A DNA stretch of 64,000 bases from Enoplolaimus lenunculus (lineage: Eukaryota; Nematoda; Enoplea; Enoplida; Thoracostomopsidae). The position numbers and the translations under genes are program-made. Below the pieces are notes generated by a model. It did not search any database, was not told where the DNA came from, and saw only the letters and a list, made by a program, of their open reading frames with translations. This document shows positions 42,101-56,600 of the stretch, piece after piece (position 1 is the first letter of the stretch; every line of letters starts with the position of its first letter). The stretch covers positions 53,510 to 117,509 of the forward strand of contig JASANG010003673.1 in the NCBI GenBank assembly GCA_030248215.1. The letters run 5' to 3'.

Positions 42101-44621
42101 GTGAAACCAACCGTTGGGGTGAAACCAACCGTTGGGGTGAAACCAACCGTTGGGGTGAAACCAACCGTTGGGGTGAAACCAATCGTTGGAGTGAAACCAA
42201 CCTTTGGGGTGAAACCAACCGTTGGGGTGAAACCTACCGTTCGGTTAAAACCAACTGTTGGGGTGAAACCAACCGTTGGGGTGAAACCGACAGTTGGGGT
42301 GAAACCAACCGTTGGGATGAAACCAACCACAAGCTCTATAAAGTGGTGAAAGTTATAACCGTAAAATTACATAGCTAACGGGAAAAAAGTGCTGAACCAA
42401 AATGGAAAATTTCGTGCACTTTCTGTAACGAGTTTTTTGACCGTAACTACTGAAGGCCAAGCTCTTTTGGCAGATCCTTTGGCACAGATATTCCCGACGG
42501 ACCAGTATACCAGTGTACAAAATTTAAACGAAATAGGTCAGCTATTACTTAATTACCAACATGCAAACTAAACTGAAAATACGCACTTGAGAAGCGCGAA
42601 CCATATATATGAACACTATCGTGTTCATATGATTAATATATATTTTATATATTAGTCACAGCTTCAGTTTATCATAAGGCTCAGGCGGGTTGAACTTGTC
42701 GCTGCAAGGTACTTTCGAATGCTGTATGCTCTGAAACGGTCTTTATATAATTGTGCTTTTTCAGTTCATTATTGAATTGTATTAGTTACTACGGGTATTT
42801 GTAACGCTATTAAAAATTATGAGTACTCAGCGTAATATAAAATCATATTTTGCCGAATGTCCGCCTCAAAAGAAGTCCAGGTCTTTACGTTTTAACATTG
42901 AAAATTTTTGACCTAGAAAAGTCCTGGGGGCCCCCCAGCAAAAAAATTGCTGGGGGGGGGGGGCATTTTGCTGGGGGGCGGCCGAAAATTCGCCGGGGGC
43001 CTTTCCTGGGGGCGGCAAAATTTTCGCCGGGGGGAAATGAAAATTTTGAAAAGTGCTGGTCCCCCCCCGCCGTGGAGAAGCCAGTATATTCTTATGTTAT
43101 AGGTTTTTTAAAAAGCTTCTCCCCACTCAAAATTGGGTTTGCGCAACACCAGATAAATACAAGACGTACCTTTGTCGAATTGTTGATCAATTGCAGCAAC
43201 TGCGGTGAACTCGTATGTTTATCAGCTTTTGTCCACGCAGCATCAACCAGTTCGATCGGTTTTACAGCACGGTACAAATCAAATTCAAGTAATGTATATT
43301 GACGTGCAAATTCAATCGGATGCAACTGAAAACAAAGTCATACATTAACTAATACCAACAAGTGGCGTAGCCATGATTTTGGTAATAAAGGATACAATCA
43401 ATAACCATTAAGAAAATGAGGTTTTTGTCTGTTACCAATTAAATAACAAGTTTCTAAATACCACTGGACAAAAATCACAAAAAAGAATAAGATTTCAAAC
43501 TTAACGACCCCTGGCTACGCCACTGTCAACCACATACATAACTAACAAAATTTGTTGTGCTCAATACTACTGGTCACATAGACTTACAGTTAATTGTTGT
43601 GAATATTCATTTTACAATACTGCCATTAGAAATCCAAACTAAGAAATCAAGCATTTTAACGTTACCTATCAGCTGTTAAAAGACCAAAATATCTTTGCAG
43701 AACTTAAACTTTGTATATCTTAGGTACGTTACGGATGTTCCTATTAGCGATCAGCATCCCCAAACATGTTGTGCAGATCTTACATGCATCTGCATCTTCG
43801 TCCGCATTTATTTTTGAGGGTATTTTTGCTAAACTTTGCATCAGAAAACAGAAACTATTAACCATTTCTCACATGAATATGTTCAATTTAATCGGATTTC
43901 AAGCTAGAACTTGAGACCCAGTCTCATGGTTGCATGTCGCTTGTCATAAACACACAAACGAAGGGAGCTCGCACGTCTTATGGAGATTTTACACAGCACA
44001 TACATGTAAGAATGTTAAAACATACATTAAAAGACATCGAGATTATTCGGTTGAGCCTAATCAACATGAAGTACTCGGTTTTCATTCAGATCAGATGTCA
44101 GGAGAAATAATAGATGATTCAACTTTATGACAGATTTTTGAAAAAAATGATGATATAGTGTGTTACACTGATGGCTGTGTAGTTAAAAATGCAACGAGGA
44201 ATGTAGCGGGTTCTAGGAATTTTTCAGATAACTTTACAGTTAGTCAATCATTAGGAGAGTACTTTTCAGGTATTCTGACAAAAATCTTGGCGATCAAAAC
44301 ATGTGGTAAAAAGTTAATAAAAAGGGATACTGTTGAGAAGAGAATACTTATCATATCAGATAGTCAGGCAGCAATGAAAGGTCTACATAGTATTAAAATA
44401 AGTCGAAAATTGTTAATGAGTGTCGACTAGTAATAAAAGAACTTTCAGAATTTACCGAAGGTTTATTAGTGTAGGTTCTGGGTCATTCTAATATAACCGG
44501 TAACGAGTTAGCTGATGAATTAACTAGACGTAAATTATGTACAAGTTTCATAAAACCAGAACCGGCTTTACCAATTGGTTAGCGTGATGTTCGGTCAAGA
44601 ATAACATTATGGATGCATAGG

Positions 44622-44699
<78 letters not shown>

Positions 44700-47600
44700 A
44701 TATATGTATATATATGTATAGATATATGTATATATATGTATAAATATGTATATATAATATATAGATTGGTAAACAAAAACTTCTAAGTTTATAAGACTCA
44801 TTAGACAACCAAATGTTAATAGAAGTAAATTTTTGCTAAACCTTAACAAAGACAAATCACGACAATGTATCCTAATTCTATTGGAACACTGCTGGTTAGG
44901 TTATCAACTATTTAAAATGAGGCTAGTTCAAGATAAAAACTGTTCAGAATGTAATATAAGTAAGTGCAGAACACTTCTGTGCGTCTGCAAACGTTGGGAA
45001 GAAAAACGTAAACAATTTGCTGGTAGAAAAATTTTAGCTGTCATAGACATTAGTTTCCTTCATATAAAGCAAATTTATAAGTTTATTATCGATACAGGAA
45101 AGATAAAGTTAAATGCAGATTGATATACTAAGTTACGGATTTGGAATTTTAATATGAGTATGTAAGGTTTTAAGATGTCGCAATGGCCATTTTCTTATCT
45201 GCCTAGGCGCACAGCCACCTTGGCGTTATATCCTAACACAATTCACTGTCTATCTATCTATCTATCTATCTATCTATTCATCACTTATTTACCGCCCTTC
45301 TGACGTCCTCACCAGCGGAAGCGGTTACTTAATAGCTGAACTATAAATATCGAAACGTTATCGTACCGTCATAATATCATACTCTGACTCGTCTTCGGTC
45401 AAGTGAACTTCGATCGGTGGAGTATCATCAGGAAATGCAAGAACTAACTGCTTTTCAGGGCCCTCTGCCTAAAACAAATTAAATTTTCATAAGATTTAGC
45501 TCGTAAGCCACTGCTACAACATGAGTTATAAATTTACAGTTTTTGGTTACACACAGTAAAAAACTAATCAGAAGTAGGATACAAACACGGGATATTCATT
45601 GGAGAAGAGTATGTGTTGGGCAAATATTGATCAGTCAATCAAAAATGTAAAAGGCGCGTGTTGCATTTACCAAAACCCTAACAATTTACGGAGTATAAGT
45701 GTTTCTTAACGTGGTAACGATTAATAAAATGCAAAGCATTTGTTCGATCTTGTGTGCTGTTGTGTAGACCTATCATCTACTCTAGGTAATACCAATGAAA
45801 ACACAAAATATCTAAAACCATACTACTGCATCAACCTATTAATTAAAATTTAATCAATGTTTACCTTTCGCTCCATCATGTTTCGAATTGACACGACCCA
45901 TTTGACTAAATGCGGGTTTTCGTTTTCAATCTCAGTCAAAAATTTTCGTAGACCCTCGCATAGTTCTTTAGATTGTGGATATTCCGAAAAATCGTACCAG
46001 TGATGTTGAATCCAGTGTCGAATTACGTTAATTACCCTGCAAACGCACAAAATTAAATCCTTGTTTTATGTTTGCCTAGAGCGAAAATGCATTTTACAAT
46101 AAATTCAAATTGAAACAATTTGACGATTAGTTTCAAGCTTGCCGTTTAGCAATAGTTAGCAGAAATGCAAACACTAAAACACGAAAATCCACTTGTTTAC
46201 AAAATTACATTTCAATAAAATAGCGAACGGAAATATTACAAATTAGAACTTTGTCTGATTGTACCAGTGTTTGCAAGAATAAAATAACTTTAAATATTTT
46301 GACTATAAATACGATTCTTACATTAGTGCTGGACCTTAATTTTTCTCACTTGCCGTGCATTTGCACATCTTTTGAAAATAATGCTAAAACCTGATCATTT
46401 AGAAATGAACCCATCGACTTTATAGACGTCTTTTTATGCCAACTGTTACACAGACTAAAAACAATCTTCCTCTGCAGTCAGTTAGTTACACACCTGAGTT
46501 GAACCGGCTGAACATAGCTCTTGCGAAATCGCTTTTGCTCCTCCTTTAGAAGCAATTCTTGTTCAGCAGTCAACGGTTTAGCACTGTCATAATCACGAGA
46601 ACTTGGTGCTCCAGTGGTTACAGTGGGACCAAGAGACGCAAGCGAACTTGGTTCAGGGATCCAAAATCGCTCTCGCAGAAGAGCCAGCAGTTGCAGAGGG
46701 CTACAGAACGGCCGATACGTCATGAGAAACGTTTTCAGAAATTTTGTATCAATGTAGCTATAATAAAAATATATACTCTTATAGTTACCTAAGTGCTTAA
46801 AATGTTAGCACAGAACCAAATTATTGTTAAGAAACACAGTCTGGCATTGCAAAAGGTAATAGTTTCGAAAACTAATTCATTTCGAATGGCGGCATACTAT
46901 TGACTGTTTGCTTTCATGTAACATTTTGGACATTGAGAATTGAATGCTTACAGCGAACGAGCACAGATTTAAATTTTGACAATTATAGTCTGGCGATACC
47001 AGAACAGTTTTCGAAGAATGCCATTTCGTAGAACATGTTGACCATTCCAATCCATAAATAATAAAGTATATCAAGCACAAATTATGCAAACAACAAAGGG
47101 CTGTTTTTGCTAGCAGCATATTCTATTTTAATGTTCCTCCTATCTCACTTACGTGTAATATGTCAGACGCTCAATTAACTTCAACAGAGTTGCTCCTTTG
47201 ACAACTGGTGTGCCGGTTGGATTTGAATAATCTTCAAAAACAATATTTTCTTCCGAATCTGGTGCAGCAAATCTGAAGACATTACTACAAAATTTAGTCG
47301 AATATTTGAATAAAAATTAAAAACAATTGTTACTAATTGTGTCGTATTTTGCATTGCCTTGACCTACTTCCGCAGTCCCAAAATTTATCCCCTTAAATTC
47401 GGCGGATGCTTGTCCAATGTCCAGAACACACTGAAGGACAGCATTGTAGTGATCGCCGTTTCGTGTCCCGTCTTGATGTACTATCACAAAGTCCCAAAAT
47501 ATATTCCCATAAATTCGGGGGTGCATGTAGCATGTCAATAACACACTGAAGGTGAGCATTGCAGTCATCGCAGTTTCGCGTTCCGCCTTGCTGTACGTAC

Positions 47601-50600
47601 GGATCGAAGTCTCGTGTACCATTATGCATTATGAATGTTTCGTACAAATACATACAATTTTATCCGCCATAGGGAAAGAGTGTGTGTAAGGTAGCGCAGA
47701 GCAATACTTCACGGTTTAAGAGTGTGGCATCGTAAAGTTTCACACTCTGTGATTACGAAATCTAGCTGATATCATTGTGTCATCGAATTTGAAAGAATAA
47801 GAACGTCTGGAAATCCAAAAAATAAATATTGGCGAAATGAATACGTTTGTTGTTAACAAGTGGTCTTGGTAGACTATCCAAAAACCATAAATCTTCGTTA
47901 AAAATGCAATAAAAGATGAAGGTACAACTTACTAACCTGTACTCTTCAGGACTGGGTAGAACAAGCGGATGCTTTAGTGCTTTCTCTTTCAAACACGTAT
48001 TCAACATCTTTTCAAGCGAGCTGAAAATATAAACAGACTAAACTTACTAAAACAGAAAAACAAACAAACATCACCCAAACCATCTACTACTAACAAACTA
48101 ATGTCTGCATGCTGTCAAATGTACAAAACATGACAGAATAAGATACTTAGCGCGAGCGTAATTTGGGTTCCAATGTTTTCATAATAAAAGCGCAAACAAT
48201 GACATCTGGTGCTGAACAAACCAAATTTTTTATGTAGAAACCAGGCAGACAACCATATACCAAAAAGTAAACCCGGAGTATGGTTGCGTGCTGCTACGTG
48301 AATACGAACCTTCGGGTTTGCAGGAAAACAAAAGCAGCCATCCATTGCCGTTTATCGTCATACGTTTTCACAGAAAATACCAAAGGTGATGCATCGCGCA
48401 CATGAACTTCCCAATAATTTTTGGTTTCTGAAAACACCTTCTAAATCACAATATTGGTGCATTGGTGTCCTTATCGCGGAATAATCGTCTAGTGAAGCGT
48501 AAAATCATATTTCAAGCTGATGTCGTAACCCCCAAACTTGGTCCAAAGCATTCGGCAAAAACTTGTGGTTCGGATTCGGTTGTGAAAAAGCCGAATCCAA
48601 AGCCGAATCCAACAATTATCGGTAACACGTTTTTCAGTTTTAAACAATAAAAATTATAAATAACCTGTTATATTAATAAAAAATATTGTTGCAAGTCACA
48701 AATCTCAAAACTGAAGTCGGATTCGGTGCCACCCTTCTCTGCACCACAAAACTTCAGTCCGGTACTACAACACATAATATGTGAAAACAGTTCTGCTACG
48801 AAAACATAACAGCATCAAGCCCACAGTCCTCAGCACACACAGATAGTCACTATCATTCAAACCCACCGCCACCATCTTCGATATCGTTAACGGTGATACC
48901 TGCCAGATTGATTGTTTCTTTGAAACGATATTCCTAAAATTTAAACCCAGCGTGATAATAACATGTGGTACCCGTGCATGGCAAAGTAAAGCGGGACACC
49001 AATCAGAATAATGTCTAAGCAGTAACTTCTAATATTCTATATAGCTTCGGTAACATCTACAAATGCAATGCAACCCTTTGCAAAATTAGCAAAAGAATTG
49101 CGCTGCTTCTTGATGACGCTTGGTGAAATCAGGTGTATCTGACATAATTATGCAAATAGCACGGGTGGTCCCAGTGAAGCGGTCCCAGGGAAGCGCCACC
49201 ACAAAATGATTTGTACACGGTTGATTTTTAGAAGTAAAACAAATAGCCATATTGCGGTAGAAGTTATAACATACCAAATTGCGACAAATATACCGTTCAA
49301 CATCGCGCGTTTACACGCCCAACGCCCAAGAGTCCTACAAAACATTTATAGCCTAACCCTATGACTTACTATTCCCGATGTTACAGTGTAACGCTTCGCA
49401 GGTTTACACAGTATCAACAAACGATCAAAAAGAAAAGCATAACGCTCTGTTGGCCGATGTTTGATATTATCTAGAACAAAAATTATCAAATACTTTAATA
49501 GTGCTACCAATTTTTGCTATTGAGACTTGAGCGAAAAAACTTCAAAACCATAATCAAACCCAAAATATGTTAAGGAACAGAAAAACCAGAAAACTCAGAC
49601 TTCGGGTAACTGTCGAATCTATTCAATAATTTCAGGCCCATGTTTTTAATGTAACACAAGTAATGTAATATCTGAACCTGTACATTAAGTTTAATAAGAT
49701 ATTTTCTAACCTGAGCCACCAATAATAGGCAATTTTTTGCTTGACGTATGTGACACCAACGTCACAGGACCATCTAAAAGAATATAATATAATAAAATCA
49801 CACAATAAGTTCAATAACAAGAACGTTCAAAAACAGAAAAGACAATCTCAAACGTACAAATACAAATTATCATACACACCTGAGTAAATGCTAATTTCGG
49901 CCTCGCCCAAAAGCTACACAGTTTGCGTTAAATGCATCAATACATTCTGCAAAATGAGATTCTAGGCATCAAGATAGTATCGGCTTAACCAATGAACCAA
50001 GCCAAAACATACAAGATCTATGAATTTCCATACTGCCAAGCTTAAAATTGTTTTAGCCCCCCCTAACATGCTGTGCTGGCTATATGCAAATCAGCTTAAC
50101 GTTACAACCTTTCAGGAACTCTTGACACTCGCTGATACGATCTTGATCTTTCGCTTCCCAACCATCAATAATTCTTTGCATTTCTTTCAGTTTTTCAACA
50201 ACACTATTACGAGACGACGTACGTTCACCCTTCGAACATCGTAAATTGAGCAAACTGCTAAAATAAATTCAACCCACAACAGTGGCTCATAAAAACAAAG
50301 CTAACAACCAGGGAAGTTAACAAGGGGGAGCGGTTGGCAGCCACACACCCCGAAATGTTTTGTATACAGCTGACTTTCAGAAGAAAAAGTTGAAAAATTA
50401 TAAAATTAACACACGAGCTACAAAAACAAGAAGGCCCGCACCGAAAAAATTTCTGAAGCTGTCTGTTCTAAGAACAACCATTCACATTGCTGTCAACAGC
50501 CCACGCAGCCAGTATCGAAAACTTTCAAACTGTTACTGCATTACAATTTTCTTAACGAATTAATTAATTAATTTTTCAGCTCTCTAACCACCCCCTTTTG

Positions 50601-53600
50601 GTACTTTGGGTATCGTTTCTGGCATTCGGAATAAAACGATTTAGATGACAGCTTTAATGGTTGAAGAATGCTTTCCGTCTGCTCCAGATCTTCCTTCTCT
50701 TCCGTGGAATGTGACAAGCGTGCAAGATCCTGCACAAAATATATCGATGACAAAATAAAGTGTTAAAATTTACAAGTTAAAATAAGCTTCATTGCTGATC
50801 TTGAATTTCACACAATCACAACTACAAAAAGTACCACAAACCAAACAATAAAAAGACTATATTCAAGCAGGAACACAACCAGTAAACCTGTCAACATGAA
50901 AATAGTAACACTTACTCTAACAACATCGAAATACCAACATAAATGAACAATTGGACCCAACTGGAGCAATGGCATCACAAATTTGACTGCGAGTCGAAAT
51001 TCCGGTGTTTGCTGCTAAAATCACAATAAAAATACTCCCGAAATGCAGCATTGATTCAAAGGGCCAAATACACTGGTAGAATTTTCAACAACCACTAGAG
51101 AAATTATTGAAAAAATCTACTTTTACATAAGTTCACATAGAATCATAATAGGTACAAGGAAAGGCTAAATAATGAACATAAACACGAATAACTCGGATTT
51201 CTAAAATATGGGGAACCAGAGAGCAAATTTTCCCGCTACCAAGGTGAAAAACTATGGTGATAGAATCACAATAGGTACAAGAAAACGCTGAATAATGAAC
51301 ATAAACACGGATTACTCGGGTCGTCGTATTAGGTTATTTAGCAAATTAAGGGGGCAGTCAACCAGACGCACAGCGTACAAGTGAGAAATCCGAGGTAATA
51401 ATGTGTTACTGTGCACTGTGTTTTAGACGATCACCTTATTTTCGAGAAAGGGTTCATCACACAGGATATAATGTGATGTTTTGTTTAAAGAAAGTTATAG
51501 AGCATTTGCTATTGCTGTCAGTATATCTTATGCTTACTTATTACGCTACTTTACCTCTTCCCCATAAATGAGGGCGTGCGTTAAAGATGAAACGCGCGTT
51601 GGGTACTTTTCTTTGTACACGGAATGTACTTAGTTGCCAGTGTACAACCGGAGATCTGTCTCCGGTATCGGCTCGAAAACCGATCAGCGGCTGCGGCTCT
51701 GGTCGAATTTTCGCCAAGGTCCCGGCAAATTCGGTAGTGAAATTTTGCAGTTTTACAAAATTTATCTTTTTGGCGCGTGTCGTTTTAATTTTGGTGCAAT
51801 TTTGAGGAACAATTACAACGATTTCGCAAAAAAATTAGCGTAACACTATGCGATTTAACAACGTATTACAGATATTTGCTAAAATTTTTGCCTCACCCCA
51901 GGCTCCGACTCCAGTGAGTTTTGATGCCGCCCGGTTCAGGCTCCGGTATTTTTACCTTCGGCTACACTTTGTTAGTTGCATGCTCTTGTGAAGAGCGGAC
52001 CTTATTCACTCTTGATAAAACTAACCTCTTGCCGTTCTGCAAAACCAGAGGCGGCGGCTGCGCATTCACTAATTACTGATTCGATTTCGGCACGATCAGT
52101 TTTCAGTAGAAATCTACCATAATCCTCGTACGGATCAAATTCGATCATCTAAAACAAATTAATACCAACTGCAGAATTCAACCTCCAAACATAAAATAAT
52201 ACCTGACAGTAACAGTGATGTATTAATCCACTTAACACAGTGGGCATATATTAAGGAAACAGTAAGATGCTGCGTTCAGCAATTAAGTCAAATAAACATT
52301 CTAACCTACGTATAATACATCGTGATATACGCCAATATAAATAGCTTAGACATAAAGCGTAACTAATTTAATCACAAGATGAAAACACCGCAAGAATGCG
52401 AAGTACTTTAGATACTTGTTACAAAATTACATAAACAGTATTTGTTTGTGTTCGTTTTCGAGATGATATTACAAGTTCCTTAGTTACCGAGAACTTTTTA
52501 ACTATGTGTTCATAAGTCCTTACAATGCAAATTTATACAAACAGTCGTTGCAAGGGTTAGATAGGTAAATAAATTCATTCAATAGCTAGTTTAACGAATT
52601 CATTGAATGTGCGGTTCAGACCTGACAACGTCGAAATTCATAACGCTTATTTCTTTTGATATTCAATCGGGAATCATAATAAAATATGACAAGAGCAAAC
52701 GTGTTGCAACCTTGTCAAACAAAGAGCCATCTAACTTTCCAACTTAGTCTATGGTCGTACGCATTCAAAACTGTTTCAGTTTTTCCTTTTGGTTACCTCA
52801 GCCATTTCGAAAAAACACCTCCCAATCATCGACTCGGTAAACTCTTGTTCACGCATCATTTCATAAGCATCTTCAAGCAGCCCGTACAATTTCATTGTTG
52901 GCTCTTGAATCTCGTGAATATTACCAAAAATCAACGACAACTTCTGAAAAAACAATGGATCAAGTTTACCGTAAAAAACAAGCGACAACAGGCAGACAAA
53001 TGCCCAGTCCAGAATCTATTGAATTCCAGAACGTTCAAAACCTAGCCGTTGTTATTATTTGGTATCAGTTTCATATTATTTTCACTGAGCTAAAATCGCT
53101 CACCAACTACAACCAAGATGCTATTTAGCTCTCACGATTTTAAAATTTACAATGTATACACAAGTTTCACAGATTTTATACTTGTAGCCAGGTCACTCCG
53201 TATTCTGACACACAAAAACGGTACCTCATCAGACAGGCCACAATCAACGAAACTTTCGCGAAATACCATTATGAGTACGTTGAGCTCGCGCAGATACAAT
53301 TTTTCATGTGCGACCAAGTCACGCACAAGCTTATCGTAACTGTCGTAGGCTTTTTGTGTCTGATTTTCGTAATGACTTTCTTCGAATAGAGATGAAATAA
53401 GCTGAAATTTAAAACAATAAATAGATAGTGGCGGTAACACCACTACTGATACAAAATCTGAACCAAAGTCATAATCAGCGTATGAAAAATTGATCACATA
53501 TTATTCCCCACTGTTTTCTATCATTTCAAAGGTAGTTTTCAACACACAAAACACTGTAAAGCCAGAAATGGTCACCTATGATATGTGGGAAGACATAAAG

Positions 53601-56600
53601 CCCCAAAAAATCCTGCGACCGCCAGCGAGCAAGTCATGTCACCTGTTTGTATGTATACCAAAGTCAACGTAAAATACAACAGGCAAGGTACGTAATCACA
53701 TATGCGAATGATTTCGCTGCTTTAATAGCATAATTCCGCAATTTTCGCTTACATCATTGGTCAACGGCCATAGATCATCAATCGTAATTTTAATTGGCTC
53801 AGTGGGGCGTATCGAAGACGTTTCATCGTTTCGTTGCGAATCCGTTAAAGTATACATTTTCGCAAAAGCAGTCATCTGAAAAAATCACAGTCGACAAACA
53901 AAAATACACCATAACCATAACAAATAACAGACCATAATATCAACTGCAACACATAGTTGTAATTGTCTCCTTTATATAAGGGTATTATTTTAAACATGAA
54001 GCGAACACGCTCTCATTACAAATCCGCAGTGATGCAAAAAATACTTAAAGATTGTCCTAGATCTTGGCATACACATCGAAAATAATGCCTTGAAATCTTA
54101 CTTAAATATTTACGTAAGTTATGCTTAAGCTATCGACTTATGTAAATACTTCAAAACCAAATAAAAAGATTTGGACATGTCTGTCACAACAAGATAGCCT
54201 TAATTTTGCTTTATATTAAGAGCCAAGATCAGCCTCAATCTCAGATAGATCGATAGATCAAGGTTAAAACACCAGAAATGATAGTAACACGTCAAATTTG
54301 CTCAGTGACTTAAGTATTTACTTAACTTAAAAACGCATTTAGAAACGATTTTATCTCCAATTTTTATAAAAGTTTCAAACGAAGAGAGATGTTTCGCGCG
54401 GGGATTAAACTTCAGTGAATTTGCCGAGCAAAGGTTAGCCAATGAAGGGAGGCACCCAACCCCACGTGCAAAACGACATTCATACGTCTTATAATTATAA
54501 AAAACTTACTCTAAATATTTCTACCGCAACATATTCAAGATCAGAACAAATTTGTACAGCAAGTTGCTGATCAATCTTATAGCCCCAATGCTCCTATAAT
54601 AAAGACAGTATTATGCTTTAAAATGAATGAGAAAAGTCTCGGGGTGTAAATTTCCACTTGCGCTAAAACATATGCTGTTTTTACCGGATTTTTAATTTTT
54701 AGGCGACTAGCTACTCTGTAACAGGTAAAAGACTAATATACGTATATCGCGTTATTCACCCAAACAAAGAGAAAAAATTTCGATACCTCAAATTTTGAGA
54801 CTGGCACATGTTCATCGCGGAATAGCAAAAAATGCTACTAATGCGTTATATTGTATTCTAAACTACTAAGTTTTGTCGTTAGGGCATGGATATCAAGCTA
54901 CATCTTGTTATAGAGCGAAGCGAGCGGGAACCGATGAACAATGCGACGACCACGGGCGGTCACGGGGGGTAGTAAAGCCACCCGAAATTATTCAAAAACA
55001 GTTAAATTTTAAACAAAAACTATTTTCATACATGTTCTAAAACATAACAATAAAATAACAAATATATAGTACCTTAAGAATATGCTGAATTTTCTGCACT
55101 GATATTTTCTTTGGCTTCCCACGCAGCAAGGTCTATAAAGTAATAAGATTATTCAGAACGGCCGATGGCGATCAGAGACCAGTAACAGTAACGCTTCCCG
55201 GGTGCCTAGTTAAGTTGAGCAACACGCTGGAGATGCAGTACGTTATCATATTTTATTACATATGTCCCGGGGCAGGAATTTACCCGGAGCCGGGCCAAGT
55301 AAAATACACTAAACTTCAAATTTTATGTACCTTTTTAGAAAGCATGTAGGTACCTGGTAGTACGATACCGTTTTTAAAATATCGCGTCACGCGACATTTT
55401 CTTGATATACCCATGTTGTCAAGTTAGTGTTAATGCATTTAATATTTGCCATATCGCGTTACGCGACATTTTGCCAAAGGTAATGTAATAAACTTACTGT
55501 GCTGCGTTCGGATTCTGGTTAAATTGTGCCACGGAACATTGTTTTTCTGGTGCCGTTTATTGTACCATATGGCGGCCCCGGCAAACCTCTGGCCCCGGCA
55601 GTCTCTCGCCCCGGCCCCGGAACATCTCCAACTTTATACAACTCTTTATCATAACAAGTCTCGCGACTTTAAAAAATGACTAGAAATGGTTGCAAACCTG
55701 CCCCGAATTAACTGTAATTGTTTCAATAAGATTAACCACTGCTTAAAAATCAAACAGTTTTGCACACACTTAACAATAGTTAATCACAAAATGCTCAAAA
55801 TACCATTGAAAAAAAGAACCACCAAATGATTAGAGAACTGTAATCATGCACCATGCTTTCGAACAGAGATCTATATGTAATAACTACAAAATTTACGAAC
55901 GTGGAATTGCAAAAAAGAAGAAGTGTAAGTAGGTTGGTGGCATTTCCCCGAAATCTTTCGAAAATTTCAAAATATCAGGGCCCTTATGAAAAATTTTAAA
56001 GTACATATTAGGTTAAATCTTTTAGTACGTTATACATACTTTTATAATACCACAACACGTACAAATATATATATTTTCCCCCGAATGTTGTTTCTGACTA
56101 TGCCAGTGCACATAAAGACAAACAATCAAATTCAAAATACATAGAAATAATTTCAAAACATAAGGATTTTGTAACAATACGATATTTACGGTCGGCACTC
56201 CGAGAAACGCCTTCCAATGCTGCCGGTTACCTTATCATAAAACTAATCAACTCTTACTAATTTTACGAAAATCACAGATTACTTTGACATTCTTGTACCA
56301 AAGAAAATATTAAATCTCACGCTTAGCCCACTTAGGTTATAACTAATCCAAGAAATAAGCACGATAACTCACCCACAAAGGGTTATATATAACTGCTTTT
56401 CACACATATAATCACTGCACCTGTTTCTAAGCGAATTCAACACAGAGACGGACTTTGAAACGTACGAATTCGTCAAAATCACACACTGGCTAATTCAGAT
56501 AAAATGCCGGCTTATTTCACGCTGCGCGCTCTTAATTTTCTTTAAGCATAAACTCCGATTAGCAAACTCATATACGAAACACGATAAAAACACAGTAATG

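Larger units (their letters stand above)
43940..45285 (+). pseudogene. LINE 3' end: RNase H domain and C-terminal region, broken
   Basis: [11 protein letters not shown] (44161), an E in [21 protein letters not shown] (44359) and [14 protein letters not shown] (44481) give the four acidic residues of RNase H. Downstream, [20 protein letters not shown] and [16 protein letters not shown] (44880-44990) match the tail of I/Jockey-group LINE ORF2 proteins. The RNase H parts lie in different frames, with stops between, and a TA microsatellite splits the tail. It ends near a TATC run (45247-45277). The 5' edge is uncertain. Confidence 0.75.

Noticed and set aside
41344-42378. Four long repeat-protein frames on both strands
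   Set aside because: All are produced by an 18-bp stop-free tandem repeat inside a SOS intron.
42850-43302. Plus-strand 150-codon frame overlapping a SOS exon
   Set aside because: It is made of the G-rich repeat and the antisense of the Cdc25 exon at 43170-43325.
49086-49345. PH-domain exon of SOS in the minus-strand frames here
   Set aside because: The convincing PH exon ([11 protein letters not shown]) was found at 49370-49470 with correct phase, so no extra exon is needed.
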